This document shows positions 1 to 9,790 of a stretch of DNA of 64,000 nucleotides, one piece after another. Source of the DNA: G020348185 sp964525045 (GTDB lineage Bacteria; Nitrospirota; Nitrospiria; Nitrospirales; UBA8639). The notes beneath the pieces are model-generated. The model saw only the letters and a program-made list of their open reading frames with translations, was not told the DNA's origin and did not search any database. The position numbers and the translations under genes were made by a program. Position 1 is the first letter of the stretch. Every line of letters starts with the position of its first letter. The stretch spans positions 62,001-126,000 of the forward strand of contig CAZGFD010000007.1 of the NCBI GenBank assembly GCA_964525045.1, read 5' to 3'.

Positions 1-3000
1 CCGCTCCGACTCCACCGAAGGGATAGAAAACTGTTGCTAACACTGGGTGTTGGCTCAGGGGTGCAAAAGCGCCTTGGCGTGTTCTTTCAATCTCCTCAAT
101 CGCCAGATCAAGTTGTGCGCTACGTTTAGTCGTGTTGCCTTTCGGATCTGTGGCCGAGAACCTTTCTGCCTTTAAAAATGCCAAGGCTTCCCGTCTCACA
201 CTCTCGGCGAATGGTCTCTGCATAAATGCAGCAAGGAATATCAACCCTGCATCAATCCCCATGACTATTGCCAACCCTATTGACAGCTTCCAATTATCAA
301 AAATACTAAGTCTGGATAACACCATAAAAATCCAAACGACCAGAGGATAATAGAGAAAATTTCCAATTACCTTAGTACCGTTCCCGATAGCAAGGATCGC
401 GTCTTTTTCTGTCTCACCATTACTTGTTCCCCCAGGTCCCTTCCCCTTCTTCCACACATCCTTACAATGTTCCAAGCAGACCCGACTAGCTTCTAAAATA
501 AAGAAAATGAGAATCACCATTAAAAGGACACTAGTAATGAGGACGAATTTATTTATTGTACAGCTAAGTGCTCCACGGCACGGATGGAAGGGTGGATCAA
601 ATAGCCACATGATGAGAACATACCCCACCCCAAAAAATACTGCTGTTTGTAAAAGAATGTTAATATAATGTTCTCCGGCATTAAAACGATTCCACAAATC
701 ATTGGCTTTTCTCTTCATATCCACACAGACTTTACCAATGAAGATAATGCTGAAAAGAGCCGCTGCGATGCGAATAGATACGGTCGGCCAAATACTCACG
801 CCTTCAAACCATTCAAATGGTTCGCCATTTGGAAAGAGGATACCGTTGGAAAAGAGCCAGAGACAGGCGATAGCTCCCTCAAGAGTTAGCGAAAAAATGA
901 GTATAGCCAGAGCCCAACTGGGGTGAATCCAAAAAATGAGTATGACCGAAAGCAAAATTAATAATGTGGTCAGACCAAAGGTCTTAAGAGGAATTTCTAT
1001 GCTATTAGGTGGGTGGATACTCGGCGGTTCATTAACGTCATTTGTGAGATCAACTGCCCGAGTTCGTCCAACCTCAAAAATTCGTGGCCCCGTTTTAAAA
1101 GTAAAGGGCTCCTCAGAGTTCGGCTCTCCACTCTCTCCGAGCAGGGAGGTCAGAACGACGCTTTTGTCAGCCGCGTTCTCTTCGATAAATCCCAAAGCCA
1201 TGAGCGAAGCCAAGTATACGGAAGTTTGATAGCTCTGCCGAAAGGGTGGAATATGGCCCTGAATGTTCTGGTTTAAACTCAGTCCAAAATCTGAGGCAAT
1301 GATCAGATTCCGCGTCCATTTGTAATCTCTCGGATGTAGCAGGCGAGCATCAAGATCAGTGGTAAAAAAGATTGTGTTTGGAAATAGCTCTCGGAGGGCT
1401 TGGAGAACAAGGATCTTGTCGTAGACGTCACTTCCCAGTACTCCTATAGCTTTTAAACTTCCGCGATTTGTTGTGGAACTCTCCTCATTCCAGTCGCTGT
1501 CCATTTTTGCAGCTAATCTACGAATATAATCAAGCTGACTCTTACCCTCTGGGCGCTCTAGATTCCTTAGATCTGGGACAATCTTTTCGGAATTATCCTT
1601 CGATTTTTGCCTTTCATCTTTTTGGTGATTGGGCACTTTTTGGGCGGATGGTAGTTGACCGTCCAATCCTCTGAGGTAGGCATATCTAAATAAATTTCGG
1701 GCAACATTACCTTGTTTCTTTGTATCCTCAATAATATTGACGCGCTCTAGAAGGGTGGATGAACTCCCTATATTGGGGCCTTCTGGTGCCCTCACCAGAC
1801 ACTGACTCATGGTCAGATCTTGGGTTAGGCTTGCAAAGGTTTTAGGTAATGTTCTTCCATAAAACGTATCCCATTCTGAAATTAGCGCGATATTGTCCTC
1901 CATAACAGAAATCCCCCGGAGACAGAGCTCTTTAATAAGGGATTCTATAAGCGAGACATTTGATCCCAGGACCCGGGTAAAATCTATTCCCAGGCCTTCA
2001 AAAAGTCTTTTGTTTAGATCGTATGACTTTGGCTCCCGTTTTCTCACCCACTCTGGAGTCAACAGGGCATCGGCCGCGGTAGCCCATGGGGAGTAAAATT
2101 CAATGCCTTGGAGGCCCGAAATTTGATTCTCTAAACACTGGAGTTCCTTTTTTTGTTTTTCACTCAAACGGCTGGAATACTTTTTGGCTTCTTGAAATTC
2201 AGCCGAAAAGTGCAACATCTGCTTTAGTGTTCCTGAATCTCTTGGCCCCAAGACTTTGAAACGAAGACGATCTTTGAGCCGCCCAGATGTACCCTTTTTA
2301 ATATCACTAATAAGAAGTGAAAGGGTTTGCAGAGGATAATCCTTAAAATCCTGATTTCTTATCCAGAGTATGACCACCCACTTCTTGCCGACCTTCATGC
2401 CATGGGAACCGGACCGCGTTAGTCCCCGTTGATACCACTCATAAGGAATGACGATGTTATGGAATGGTTGGGAATCTTGGAAGTTCTTCCGTATAACATC
2501 GCAACCGAAGTTTGAACGGCTTTCCCGGGGTTCTGCCCCAAAGTTTTCTTGGCTTGGCAGTTCTTCACATCTCGGTATCAAGAGACCTTTTTGTTTCCTA
2601 CTGTTATTTCTTATATCCCATTTGAAGTACCCAATGTGATCACTATGCTCAGGCTCGTTGCTAATGGTAGCGAGAGCAGATATGACTGCGTATCGATTTT
2701 GTATTCTCGACTCATTTCCCTCTGCGTAAGGGGATCCATCTACCATGGAGAGTAGAACCAAGATTTCAGATGACTTGAGGGATAAACGGGAATGTTGAAT
2801 TATATCTTCGGTCAGATTTCTAATCAGGTGGGGAGAGTTGGAATTTCTGTGGTGAGTTTCCTCCGCTTCTAGGTGGTCTTCAATAGCTTCAAACGGATCT
2901 TCCCAAAGTCTGGCTTCGACATGTTCATCTTCACTTGGAATGGCAATGGAATCCCCAGTCGGACGAGAACTCTTCAAAGGTGTTTGGGACACAAGAAAGC

Positions 3001-3076
3001 CCCCGATCGCCGCAATAGCTAGCAAAACGGCAATCGGTCTCGCATTGGATTCATCCGGCTTTGGAGGAGTTTGCAT
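1..3076 (-). CDS. Very large uncharacterised membrane protein, cut by the left edge
   Basis: The minus-strand frame is open from an ATG at 3076, with a GAGG ribosome-binding site about 10 nt upstream, to the left edge (1,025 codons, no stop). An in-frame stop lies only about 30 codons above this ATG and I see no other good start. I do not recognise a named family. One membrane segment lies at residues ~12-30, so the next ~650 residues probably face the periplasm. Two stretches there, IALISEWDTFYG (~residue 400) and GVLGSDVYDKILVLQALR followed by FFTTDLDARLLHP (~545-580), look like the two lobes of a type-1 periplasmic-binding fold. Five or six membrane helices follow from ~residue 690. The codons read as normal coding sequence. 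The fold suggestion is inference; existence of the gene is secure. Confidence 0.85.
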   Translation of the reverse strand, partial: MQTPPKPDESNARPIAVLLAIAAIGGFLVSQTPLKSSRPTGDSIAIPSEDEHVEARLWEDPFEAIEDHLEAEETHHRNSNSPHLIRNLTEDIIQHSRLSLKSSEILVLLSMVDGSPYAEGNESRIQNRYAVISALATISNEPEHSDHIGYFKWDIRNNSRKQKGLLIPRCEELPSQENFGAEPRESRSNFGCDVIRKNFQDSQPFHNIVIPYEWYQRGLTRSGSHGMKVGKKWVVILWIRNQDFKDYPLQTLSLLISDIKKGTSGRLKDRLRFKVLGPRDSGTLKQMLHFSAEFQEAKKYSSRLSEKQKKELQCLENQISGLQGIEFYSPWATAADALLTPEWVRKREPKSYDLNKRLFEGLGIDFTRVLGSNVSLIESLIKELCLRGISVMEDNIALISEWDTFYGRTLPKTFASLTQDLTMSQCLVRAPEGPNIGSSSTLLERVNIIEDTKKQGNVARNLFRYAYLRGLDGQLPSAQKVPNHQKDERQKSKDNSEKIVPDLRNLERPEGKSQLDYIRRLAAKMDSDWNEESSTTNRGSLKAIGVLGSDVYDKILVLQALRELFPNTIFFTTDLDARLLHPRDYKWTRNLIIASDFGLSLNQNIQGHIPPFRQSYQTSVYLASLMALGFIEENAADKSVVLTSLLGESGEPNSEEPFTFKTGPRIFEVGRTRAVDLTNDVNEPPSIHPPNSIEIPLKTFGLTTLLILLSVILIFWIHPSWALAILIFSLTLEGAIACLWLFSNGILFPNGEPFEWFEGVSIWPTVSIRIAAALFSIIFIGKVCVDMKRKANDLWNRFNAGEHYINILLQTAVFFGVGYVLIMWLFDPPFHPCRGALSCTINKFVLITSVLLMVILIFFILEASRVCLEHCKDVWKKGKGPGGTSNGETEKDAILAIGNGTKVIGNFLYYPLVVWIFMVLSRLSIFDNWKLSIGLAIVMGIDAGLIFLAAFMQRPFAESVRREALAFLKAERFSATDPKGNTTKRSAQLDLAIEEIERTRQGAFAPLSQHPVLATVFYPFGGVGA

Positions 3077-3555
3077 TAAACCAACATCCTCATTGGTCCG
3101 TTGCCAGAGAAAAAGGTACTCAACCCTGGCCTGGTGGGCAAAAACACCGTTGTTATGGTTACGGTTCTAATGAAGTAATCAAAATTCCTATTCCCACTTT
3201 GGTATTGCCTTTTGGGGTAGCAATTTATGGGCCCATTTGCTAAGAAGGAAAATGGGTAACTTTATGGGTCCTTCTTTTTTTAATGAATAAAAGAAAAAAG
3301 GCTGTCCAAATATTCCCCAAATAAATTCGGGCGAAGTCACCATATCAAAACATAGTATCTAAAGAGATACGAAAGTTATCCATTTAGATACAATGGTAGG
3401 AGCAGGGCAGGGGTGTCCAGAGAACTCGACAGCAATTCCTGTGATAAGTGACGATTAAATAAAGAAAAAAGGCCGTTTGGTTTTGGCAACAATGGAATTT
3501 GGGGCAGGTTTGTGCTCACAGGCTTCCCACACAAAATTTGTCCTATGGAAATCCA
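3077..3555. other. Intergenic region, no gene seen
   Basis: AT-rich spacer between two divergent genes. It must hold the promoters of the large membrane protein (minus) and the AGCS symporter (plus), but I cannot assign clear -35/-10 boxes. The open frame continues upstream of the symporter ATG to a TTG at 3499, without a convincing ribosome-binding site. Confidence 0.5.
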
Positions 3556-4899
3556 ATGGAATCGCTGACTCTCTCATCTTCCAGGATGGTTGATTTATTA
3601 TGGGGTCCTCTTTTGTTAACCCTCCTTATCGGGGGCGGTCTATTCTTATTGTTGTATTCTAGATTTATCCCATTTTTTGGATTTTTTCATGCATTTTTAA
3701 TACTACAAGGTAAATTTGCTGAAAAGGATAAAGTGGGCCAAATCACCCACTTTCAGGCTTTGAGTTTAGCGATGTCCTCGACCATCGGTGTTGGCAATAT
3801 TGCCGGGGTTGCCGTCGCTATTAGTCAAGGCGGAGCCGGCGCTGTTTTTTGGATGTGGGTCGCGGCGCTTATTGGGATGGCCATAAAATTTTTCAGTTGC
3901 AGTCTCGCCATTATGTATCGTGGAATCGATAGTAAGGGCGAGGTGCAGGGCGGCCCAATGTATTTCATTGATGCGGGATTGGGGAAGAATTTCCGCTTCC
4001 TGAGTATTATATTTTCGGTGGCAGGGTTGGTTGGATGCTTAACCATGTTTCAGGCAAATCAAGTCGCGGAGATGCTGGACCATTCCCTTGGGATCGAGAG
4101 GTGGGTGACGGGCCTCTTGGCTCTTTCACTTGTCGGAACGGTTATTTTTGGTGGGCTTTCACGGATTGCGGCAATAGTCAGTCGACTGGTACCCAGTATG
4201 TGCCTTCTGTACATAGGCTGCTCTCTCGTGGTGATTTTTCATAATTATCTAATTCTTCCGGAAGCCATTTTCCGCATTTTTCATGAAGCCTTTTCAGGAT
4301 CGGCTGCATTGGGAGGAGCTAGCGGAATCGCGGTAATGAAAGTTGTTCAAATAGGGATAAAGCGGGGCATCTATAGTACAGAAGCAGGAGTTGGGACTGC
4401 CCCAATGGCTCATGGCGCTGCTAAGACCAATGAGCCCATCCGTGAAGGATTGGTTGCGATGGTTGGGCCATTTATAGACACTATCGTAATTAATTCCCTG
4501 ACTGCCTTGGTGATTATAACCAGTGGGATCGGGATTCAGGATTTAGGCGGTGTTTCGGCAACTGCGCAGGCATTTGAGGTAACCTTAGGTTATCCGGGCA
4601 GAATTTTGTTGCTTCTTATTGTTATCCTATTTGGCTTTTCAACTATGGTGGGGTATCTCTATTATGGACAAAAGTGCTTTTCCTACTTGTTTGGTGCGGA
4701 AAATATTTTCTATTACGTTATTTTTTATTTGACCATGATACTCTTTGGAGCCAGGTGGAGCTCAACTTTTGTAATTAATATACTCGATAGTGCTTTTGCC
4801 ATAATGGCCGTTCCTAATATGCTTGGGACCCTTTTGCTCGCCCCAAAAGTCAAGATGGCATGTCTGGATTATTTTAAACGGACCGGCCTTTGGGTTTGA
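3556..4899 (+). CDS. Sodium:alanine/glycine symporter (AGCS family)
   Basis: Inner-membrane secondary transporter of 447 residues expected to import small neutral amino acids with Na+ (or H+). Family signatures are clear: TIGVGNIAGVAVAISQGGAG near residue 75, and STEAGVGTAPMAHGAAKTNEP (split here as STEAGVGTAPM and AHGAAKTNEP) near residue 275, both part of the AGCS substrate/ion path. About ten hydrophobic segments span the length. I chose the ATG at 3556 because the homologous region starts with the adjacent LLWGPLLLTLL helix. An upstream TTG at 3499 would add 19 residues with no membrane or signal character. It stands alone on the plus strand, divergent from the large membrane gene and convergent with the Sel1-repeat gene. 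Substrate cannot be read from sequence. Confidence 0.9.
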   Translation: MESLTLSSSRMVDLLWGPLLLTLLIGGGLFLLLYSRFIPFFGFFHAFLILQGKFAEKDKVGQITHFQALSLAMSSTIGVGNIAGVAVAISQGGAGAVFWMWVAALIGMAIKFFSCSLAIMYRGIDSKGEVQGGPMYFIDAGLGKNFRFLSIIFSVAGLVGCLTMFQANQVAEMLDHSLGIERWVTGLLALSLVGTVIFGGLSRIAAIVSRLVPSMCLLYIGCSLVVIFHNYLILPEAIFRIFHEAFSGSAALGGASGIAVMKVVQIGIKRGIYSTEAGVGTAPMAHGAAKTNEPIREGLVAMVGPFIDTIVINSLTALVIITSGIGIQDLGGVSATAQAFEVTLGYPGRILLLLIVILFGFSTMVGYLYYGQKCFSYLFGAENIFYYVIFYLTMILFGARWSSTFVINILDSAFAIMAVPNMLGTLLLAPKVKMACLDYFKRTGLWV

Positions 4900-5044
4900 T
4901 TTCCCAAATTTTTTGCTCAAGTCATAGAAAATTCTCTAACCAATTAAATTTTCTTCTTCATTTCATTGATTTAAAGTACGTTTTTTGAAAATTCTTTTCT
5001 TATGTTTCCTGGTGACACTATTCTGAAAAGTACCATTCCAAAAG

Positions 5045-6646
5045 CTATAATGAATCCGAAGAATCGTTTGTCTTCTTAGGGTCCTTTGGACGCTTGAGCA
5101 TTGGGGCATCTTCTATTTCACGCGCTACTCCACAGATTTCTCTTACTTCAGCCACTTTCTTTTCGGAAGTCCAATGGTTTTTCACGCATTCAAGGCGGTC
5201 TTTTTCTAGTTCTGCAACGGCCCTTTGGAAACGTTTTTCCTCTAGAGCTTCTTTTAAAGATAAACCTGCCGCCTGCCGGATTAGCTCCTGCATAACCAAA
5301 GCGAAGGCATTTCGGAATTCCGCCCTACTATTGATACCCATTTCACATAACCTAAACATGGCGTATTGGAGGAATACGGTCCGCTCGGTTTGCTCGAAAA
5401 GTCTTATTGCCCTCTCGGCAACTTTTGCATCAATGCTGCCCCCCTCCCCTTTGACAGTTGCCTTTCCCGCAATTGAAGAAGCGGTTTCCAGGACAACTTG
5501 CTCGGGTGGGGGCGCACAAGCTAAATCGACTTTACGTGTGACCGGAGCCATGGTATTGAGTGAAGGTTCCGTGACAAGGTCACGAAGATATCGCAACCAA
5601 ATCCCGTTACCAAACTCGTTAATGACTTCGGGTACTTCCTCTGGCTTTGCTTTGGCAATGGCCTGGTTTATGGTTCCCCTTGGCCAAATTGTAGGTTCAA
5701 GCTTAAAGTTATACAAAAATGATTTGCACTCATTATCCACATATTGGCAATTTAGATTTGAAGAGCAATCTTCACCAAGTTGAAGGGACTTCTTATAATT
5801 TGCTATGGCGCGATTGTGATCCTTCTCTTTGCTTTTTTCCTCATAGAATAAGCCAAGTCGGATTGCTGCTCGTGCTTCACCAAGTCTGATACCTCTCCTG
5901 TAGGCTTCCTTGGCCTTTCCCAGTTCTTTATTATCTTCGTACCATAAACCAAGATTGGTGTTTGCTCCACCAGGTGCGAGCTTAGCGGCTTCTAAGAAGC
6001 TTTCTTTTGCGTCTTGCGCATACTTTTTTCTTACAGGTTCGGTTAGCTTAGAATACTTCGATTTCTTATCGTACAATAAGCCTAATTTGATGGCTGATTG
6101 AAAATTGTGTAGCTGGATACCTCTTTTATATTTCTCTACGATCTCGTCATCTTTCTTTCCAGATTTTTCCAACAACATTCCGAGTTTCATAGCTGCCAGG
6201 CCATCGCCAAGTTCCATACCCTTTTTATAGAAATCTTGGGCTCTTTTATCATTTGATTTTTCGAACAACATTCCGAGTTTAGTGGCTGATGAGGCTTCAC
6301 CAAGGATAATGCCTTCCTCATATGCCTCTATGGCCTTTGCAAATTCACCTTTGTTCTCCAGACTCTGGCCCCGTTGGGTAGCTGGTCCGCTTTTGACCGG
6401 ACTACAATATTTGGAGTCATTCTCGAAGTCTTTTATTTGTTGGAAGTGTTCCTTATTGACGACAGCTAATTTCGTGTTAGCTTCATCTGCAAGTTGGTAA
6501 CTGTCTTTACTATCTCTGCCAAAATATTCTTCGGTCCCCCTGATCGCCAAATTATAGGATTCCCGTGTACGATATCCTTCGTTACTTAACCACCCACAGC
6601 TTGAGTTGAAGATGAACAACACCAAGAAGATAATTGGGCGTACCAT
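5045..6646 (-). CDS. Sel1/TPR-repeat lipoprotein
   Basis: Predicted exported protein of 533 residues. The start is the ATG at 6646, preceded by a near-perfect AAGGAGG site; the frame stays open upstream but that sequence is not secretory. The N-terminus is a signal sequence ending FIFNSSC, a weak lipobox, so lipid attachment at Cys is likely but not certain. Residues ~85-310 hold at least five Sel1-like helical repeats of about 35 residues with the recurring pattern AxKLGxLxEK and YKxGxxLG. Such solenoids bind proteins. The C-terminal ~200 residues match nothing I know and contain a small Cys-Ala-Pro-Pro linker. No obvious operon partner. Function beyond scaffold or adaptor is unknown. Confidence 0.85.
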   Translation of the reverse strand: MVRPIIFLVLFIFNSSCGWLSNEGYRTRESYNLAIRGTEEYFGRDSKDSYQLADEANTKLAVVNKEHFQQIKDFENDSKYCSPVKSGPATQRGQSLENKGEFAKAIEAYEEGIILGEASSATKLGMLFEKSNDKRAQDFYKKGMELGDGLAAMKLGMLLEKSGKKDDEIVEKYKRGIQLHNFQSAIKLGLLYDKKSKYSKLTEPVRKKYAQDAKESFLEAAKLAPGGANTNLGLWYEDNKELGKAKEAYRRGIRLGEARAAIRLGLFYEEKSKEKDHNRAIANYKKSLQLGEDCSSNLNCQYVDNECKSFLYNFKLEPTIWPRGTINQAIAKAKPEEVPEVINEFGNGIWLRYLRDLVTEPSLNTMAPVTRKVDLACAPPPEQVVLETASSIAGKATVKGEGGSIDAKVAERAIRLFEQTERTVFLQYAMFRLCEMGINSRAEFRNAFALVMQELIRQAAGLSLKEALEEKRFQRAVAELEKDRLECVKNHWTSEKKVAEVREICGVAREIEDAPMLKRPKDPKKTNDSSDSL

Positions 6647-6972
6647 TCGACACCTCCTTTTTCTCTGAAAATCCGAACAGGGAAGTTTGAGATGTTCAAA
6701 ATTATTCGCGTTCGTAACCACCCTAAAGGGAGTTAAGCCCTGCCTTTTATTCTTATGCTTCATCAAAGAAATTTGGGGCAATGAGTTAGAAAAAAATCCT
6801 TGTCCCTTTTTAGCAAAGCAAAAAAGGTGCCAGAAGGTTAGAATGGCAAAATGTCTTTACCTCAGGTCCCTAAAAAATTCAGAAGTTGGTTGCCACGCCC
6901 TGTAATATTTTTTTGAATTAAGAGGTCGGCTTTTCTTTAGTTGGGCAATTGGGAAATGTCTTTTAGGGCTAA
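6647..6972. other. Intergenic region upstream of the Sel1 lipoprotein gene
   Basis: AT-rich sequence with no convincing reading frame on either strand. It should hold the promoter of the minus-strand lipoprotein gene. The stretch ends where a start-less open frame begins on the plus strand. Confidence 0.4.
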
Positions 6973-7329
6973 TTTCATAAACAAAAAAACTGGTATGCAA
7001 AACCGACGATAAAGGGTAAAGTCAATTGTTCCCATCCGGACGTTAGGAAAGCTTGGAACCCACTAGGTTTCTCTAGTTTTCTGGCTCGCACCACCATTTT
7101 TTTCGGTGTAAAACAATTATACAAAGATACGTCTGAAGACAATTGCGATCATGAATTAAGGGTTAATAAACTCTGTAATGCCAGGCGGGTATACGTCACG
7201 ATCAATGAAAGCGACAAAGTGCTGGAAGTTTCCGATATCATCAACCCTGACCACCTAGGCAATACGTCGAGTGGCTTACATGCTGAACGAACCCCCTACT
7301 CGAAAAAGAATACTTATGAAGTGAGTTAA
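6973..7329 (+). pseudogene. Remnant of an alpha/beta-hydrolase-like gene
   Basis: A plus-strand frame stays open for 118 codons between a TAA at 6970 and a TAA at 7327 but has no ATG, GTG or TTG start and no ribosome-binding site. Its translation reads like real protein, not chance sequence: an RVYVTINESDKVLEVSDIIN segment followed by HLGNTSSGL resembles the later strands of uncharacterised alpha/beta hydrolases, where a YVTxxxxDxxLxxS pattern precedes the acid and His region. The 5' part of the gene, with the nucleophile elbow, is absent. I read it as the decayed 3' end of a hydrolase gene. The family assignment is tentative. Confidence 0.35.
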
Positions 7330-7580
7330 TTCTGTCAAATGCCAAAACCTTTGGGATTAGCATGGAAGCGAAGGTGATGGTGGGTGTATAACCATGATTG
7401 GCCCTATCGCTCGCTGTAGTTTAAAACCACGGCTGTGGTAATGAAACAGTATTGTCAACTAAATGCAAGTGGAACACAATAGGGGCCCATTCGTAGGACA
7501 ACTAGGTGATTTTTCCGGCATAGGTGATCGCCTTCCAACTCAGAATAAACGAAACAAATTCTTTGGTGATGCCACTTTCT

Positions 7581-9104
7581 TTAGCCTTTGAATGTCAGCG
7601 CCCGAAACGCCATTTTAAACATGTCGATAATTTGATCCCCATCTACTAACAGGTCCCACAGGTCATCAAGTGTATGCGGTGGTGATTTTACTAAAGAATC
7701 CAATCGTAGGATTCTTTTCCAATCTACTTGGATTGGCGTATTTCTTTTGGTTTGTTTATCCCCCCAAAAAAAATCTACCCCTGCATCCTGCATTACATTG
7801 ATAATTTCATGCGCCACAATTCCATAACCGGCGGTCGTTGGATGAATTCCGTCGAGACTAAACAGCCCACCGTGGATGCGATCGCCATCCTTGGCTCGTA
7901 AGAATCTGGTATTGAGACCTAAGTTCTCATAGGAATCAGGGAGTTCATAAGGCGTCCAATTCGGAGGGGGAGGGACAGAGGGGTCTTCATACCGTCGGGC
8001 AGCCACTCGTTCCAGCACCTGGTGGAGGTCAGCCACAAACCAGTTTTCCTTTTTCTTTTTCGTATTATGGGATTCAACCAGACCAAAAAGAGTTTTTCTA
8101 TATTCCATTATAATCCCATCAATTTCCATTGCGGTTTGGCCTTTAATGAAGGGATCATCCTTTACATTAAAATTTCCCTCGGTAATCCATGGCCTGGTGT
8201 AATATTGAAAATACCGCCGGTACCACTCAGGATCGTCCTTATCCCCATATGGTGAAATCTGTCCGGCATCTGATGTCATTCTTCCACCCACTCCGTTTGT
8301 GACAGGTGGAACCGTCACGGGTGGAACCGTTCCCCAAATTACTCTTTGGATTCCGGGAATTTTTTCGATTTCATCCATGAGGGTTTTTAATACCATTTTG
8401 AAGTGTGCAGGAGTATATACAGTGGCTTTTCGCTTATGGGGATTGACTTCTTTCAAATCATTGGTTGTACTTTTCCGCACATTGAGGGAGGTCATACTTC
8501 CAAGAACGTTGTTGTTTCCCAAAAACACGATCAGGTTTTCGATTCCGTCTTTGGCCAATTGAGCGACTCGTGTTACTTGGGTAGCCTTACGATCTTTGGG
8601 GTCAGAGGAGAAATTTGGATTGAGGACTCTCCGCGCAGTGCGCAGCATTGCGGCCTCGGGCACTTGTTGAAACCAATTCTCTGTTCCATTGCCGATGACT
8701 GAGTCGCACAATTCCGGCGTTATTTGATAGGCATCTTGGATTTCAAACCCCCAGACTGCCAGATTATGATATGGGCCATCATAGAGTATCGGATCGGCAC
8801 CTCGCCCCCGTTCCCAATGGTCCTCAGTTTCATCCATCCATTCCCGTAACATGATTCCAGCGAATGGGAACTCTAAAAAATTAATATTTTTTCCGAATGA
8901 AACGTCGAGTCGTCTCAAAAGATACTCTAAATTAATTGGCAATCCACCTTTGCCTTTGAATGGTGGAAATCTAAAATCGTCATCCTCAAGGCCCATTTCC
9001 CAGGCAATCATAGTCGGATAGGAAATTTCAGGTTCATGTATTGCTCCACTTTTAAAGCCCTGTGTGAGACTGTCGCCAATACAGACTAATCTATGGTTTG
9101 CCAT
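7581..9104 (-). CDS. SGNH/GDSL-family hydrolase
   Basis: A 507-residue esterase/lipase-fold protein. The nucleophile block CIGDSLTQG is at residues 8-16, the GNNN oxyanion block appears near residue 195 (FLGNNNVLG), and the catalytic Asp-His block is DGIHPTTAGY near residue 425. Together these mark an intact SGNH catalytic set. There is no signal peptide or membrane segment, so it is probably cytoplasmic unless exported by another route. It is longer than typical ~200-residue GDSL esterases, with large insertions between the blocks. The ATG at 9104 follows a good AGGAGG site. The substrate is unknown. The gene stands alone, with long spacers on both sides. Confidence 0.88.
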   Translation of the reverse strand: MANHRLVCIGDSLTQGFKSGAIHEPEISYPTMIAWEMGLEDDDFRFPPFKGKGGLPINLEYLLRRLDVSFGKNINFLEFPFAGIMLREWMDETEDHWERGRGADPILYDGPYHNLAVWGFEIQDAYQITPELCDSVIGNGTENWFQQVPEAAMLRTARRVLNPNFSSDPKDRKATQVTRVAQLAKDGIENLIVFLGNNNVLGSMTSLNVRKSTTNDLKEVNPHKRKATVYTPAHFKMVLKTLMDEIEKIPGIQRVIWGTVPPVTVPPVTNGVGGRMTSDAGQISPYGDKDDPEWYRRYFQYYTRPWITEGNFNVKDDPFIKGQTAMEIDGIIMEYRKTLFGLVESHNTKKKKENWFVADLHQVLERVAARRYEDPSVPPPPNWTPYELPDSYENLGLNTRFLRAKDGDRIHGGLFSLDGIHPTTAGYGIVAHEIINVMQDAGVDFFWGDKQTKRNTPIQVDWKRILRLDSLVKSPPHTLDDLWDLLVDGDQIIDMFKMAFRALTFKG

Positions 9105-9790
9105 TTGCTCCTCCTATGGTGTGTAAAAATACAATTTTTGGTTTAGTGTCATTTCCTTTATTCACATTGGGTTCCTGGGAGAGAGGATTCTCAGCTCGAG
9201 TGGAGAATTCCTGCCTACCAGGGGAATTATCTTGAGACTTGGCAGTTATTCTTTTGTTAAAAGCAGGAATTGTTCCAGATTCAGTTTCAGTAATTTAAAA
9301 AGCACTAAAAACAAAAAAAATGGAAGTTTTTATTGAGTTTTAAAAAGTAGGAGGGATTGAAATTTCCTACCGGATGTATCCGTTTTAGGTTCGTTGTGTA
9401 TCGAATCAGATACAACGATTGAAAATAGAAGCCTATATCCGCAATCCAGGATAATTTTTTTAAAAGGAACGGTAGTTTTATCGACTATCTTTTTGGCGGG
9501 CCACGGCAATTTGTAACGATTTTTACAAATAATGAAATTCCGAACATTTCAATTTCTTCATCGCCTCCCCCTTCCTTAAATCATCACCGGGCCCTGAGGA
9601 CAGTTGTCCCTACTCCGCGGCAGCGGAATAGGGACAAAAATCTTCTGATTAGATGGCCATTTGTCCCTACTGGTTAAATTAATCGTGTGATATACCGTCC
9701 CTATGGCATTTGAATGTCATTATTCAACCCGTGACGTGCCCCAGGACATAAAGGAAGAACGGGTGCTGATTTAAACAGGGGAGGTATGGA
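9105..9790. other. Long intergenic region with inverted repeats
   Basis: No gene seen. It contains a poly-A/T-rich stretch near 9290-9350, a hyphenated inverted repeat at 9391-9418 (TCGTTGTGTATC against GATACAACGA), and a strong 15-bp hairpin at 9604-9637. It should carry the divergent promoters of the SGNH hydrolase and the secreted calcium-repeat protein. Confidence 0.5.
9604..9637. repeat. Hairpin-forming inverted repeat
   Basis: Arms 9604-9618 and 9623-9637 are 15 bp with one mismatch around a GGCA loop, followed by five A residues. Half of the repeat unit (TTGTCCCTACT) recurs at 9661-9671. It lies between divergent genes, so it is not an obvious terminator for either. It could be an operator or a dispersed REP-like element. 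Confidence 0.55.

Noticed and set aside
3499..3555. Longer N-terminus of the AGCS symporter from a TTG start
   Set aside because: Residues 1-19 of that version are not membrane or signal-like, and the ATG at 3556 gives the family-typical start.
9604..9637. Rho-independent terminator
   Set aside because: The stem is strong, but it lies between divergent genes, so there is no transcript from a neighbouring gene for it to end, and only five A residues follow.
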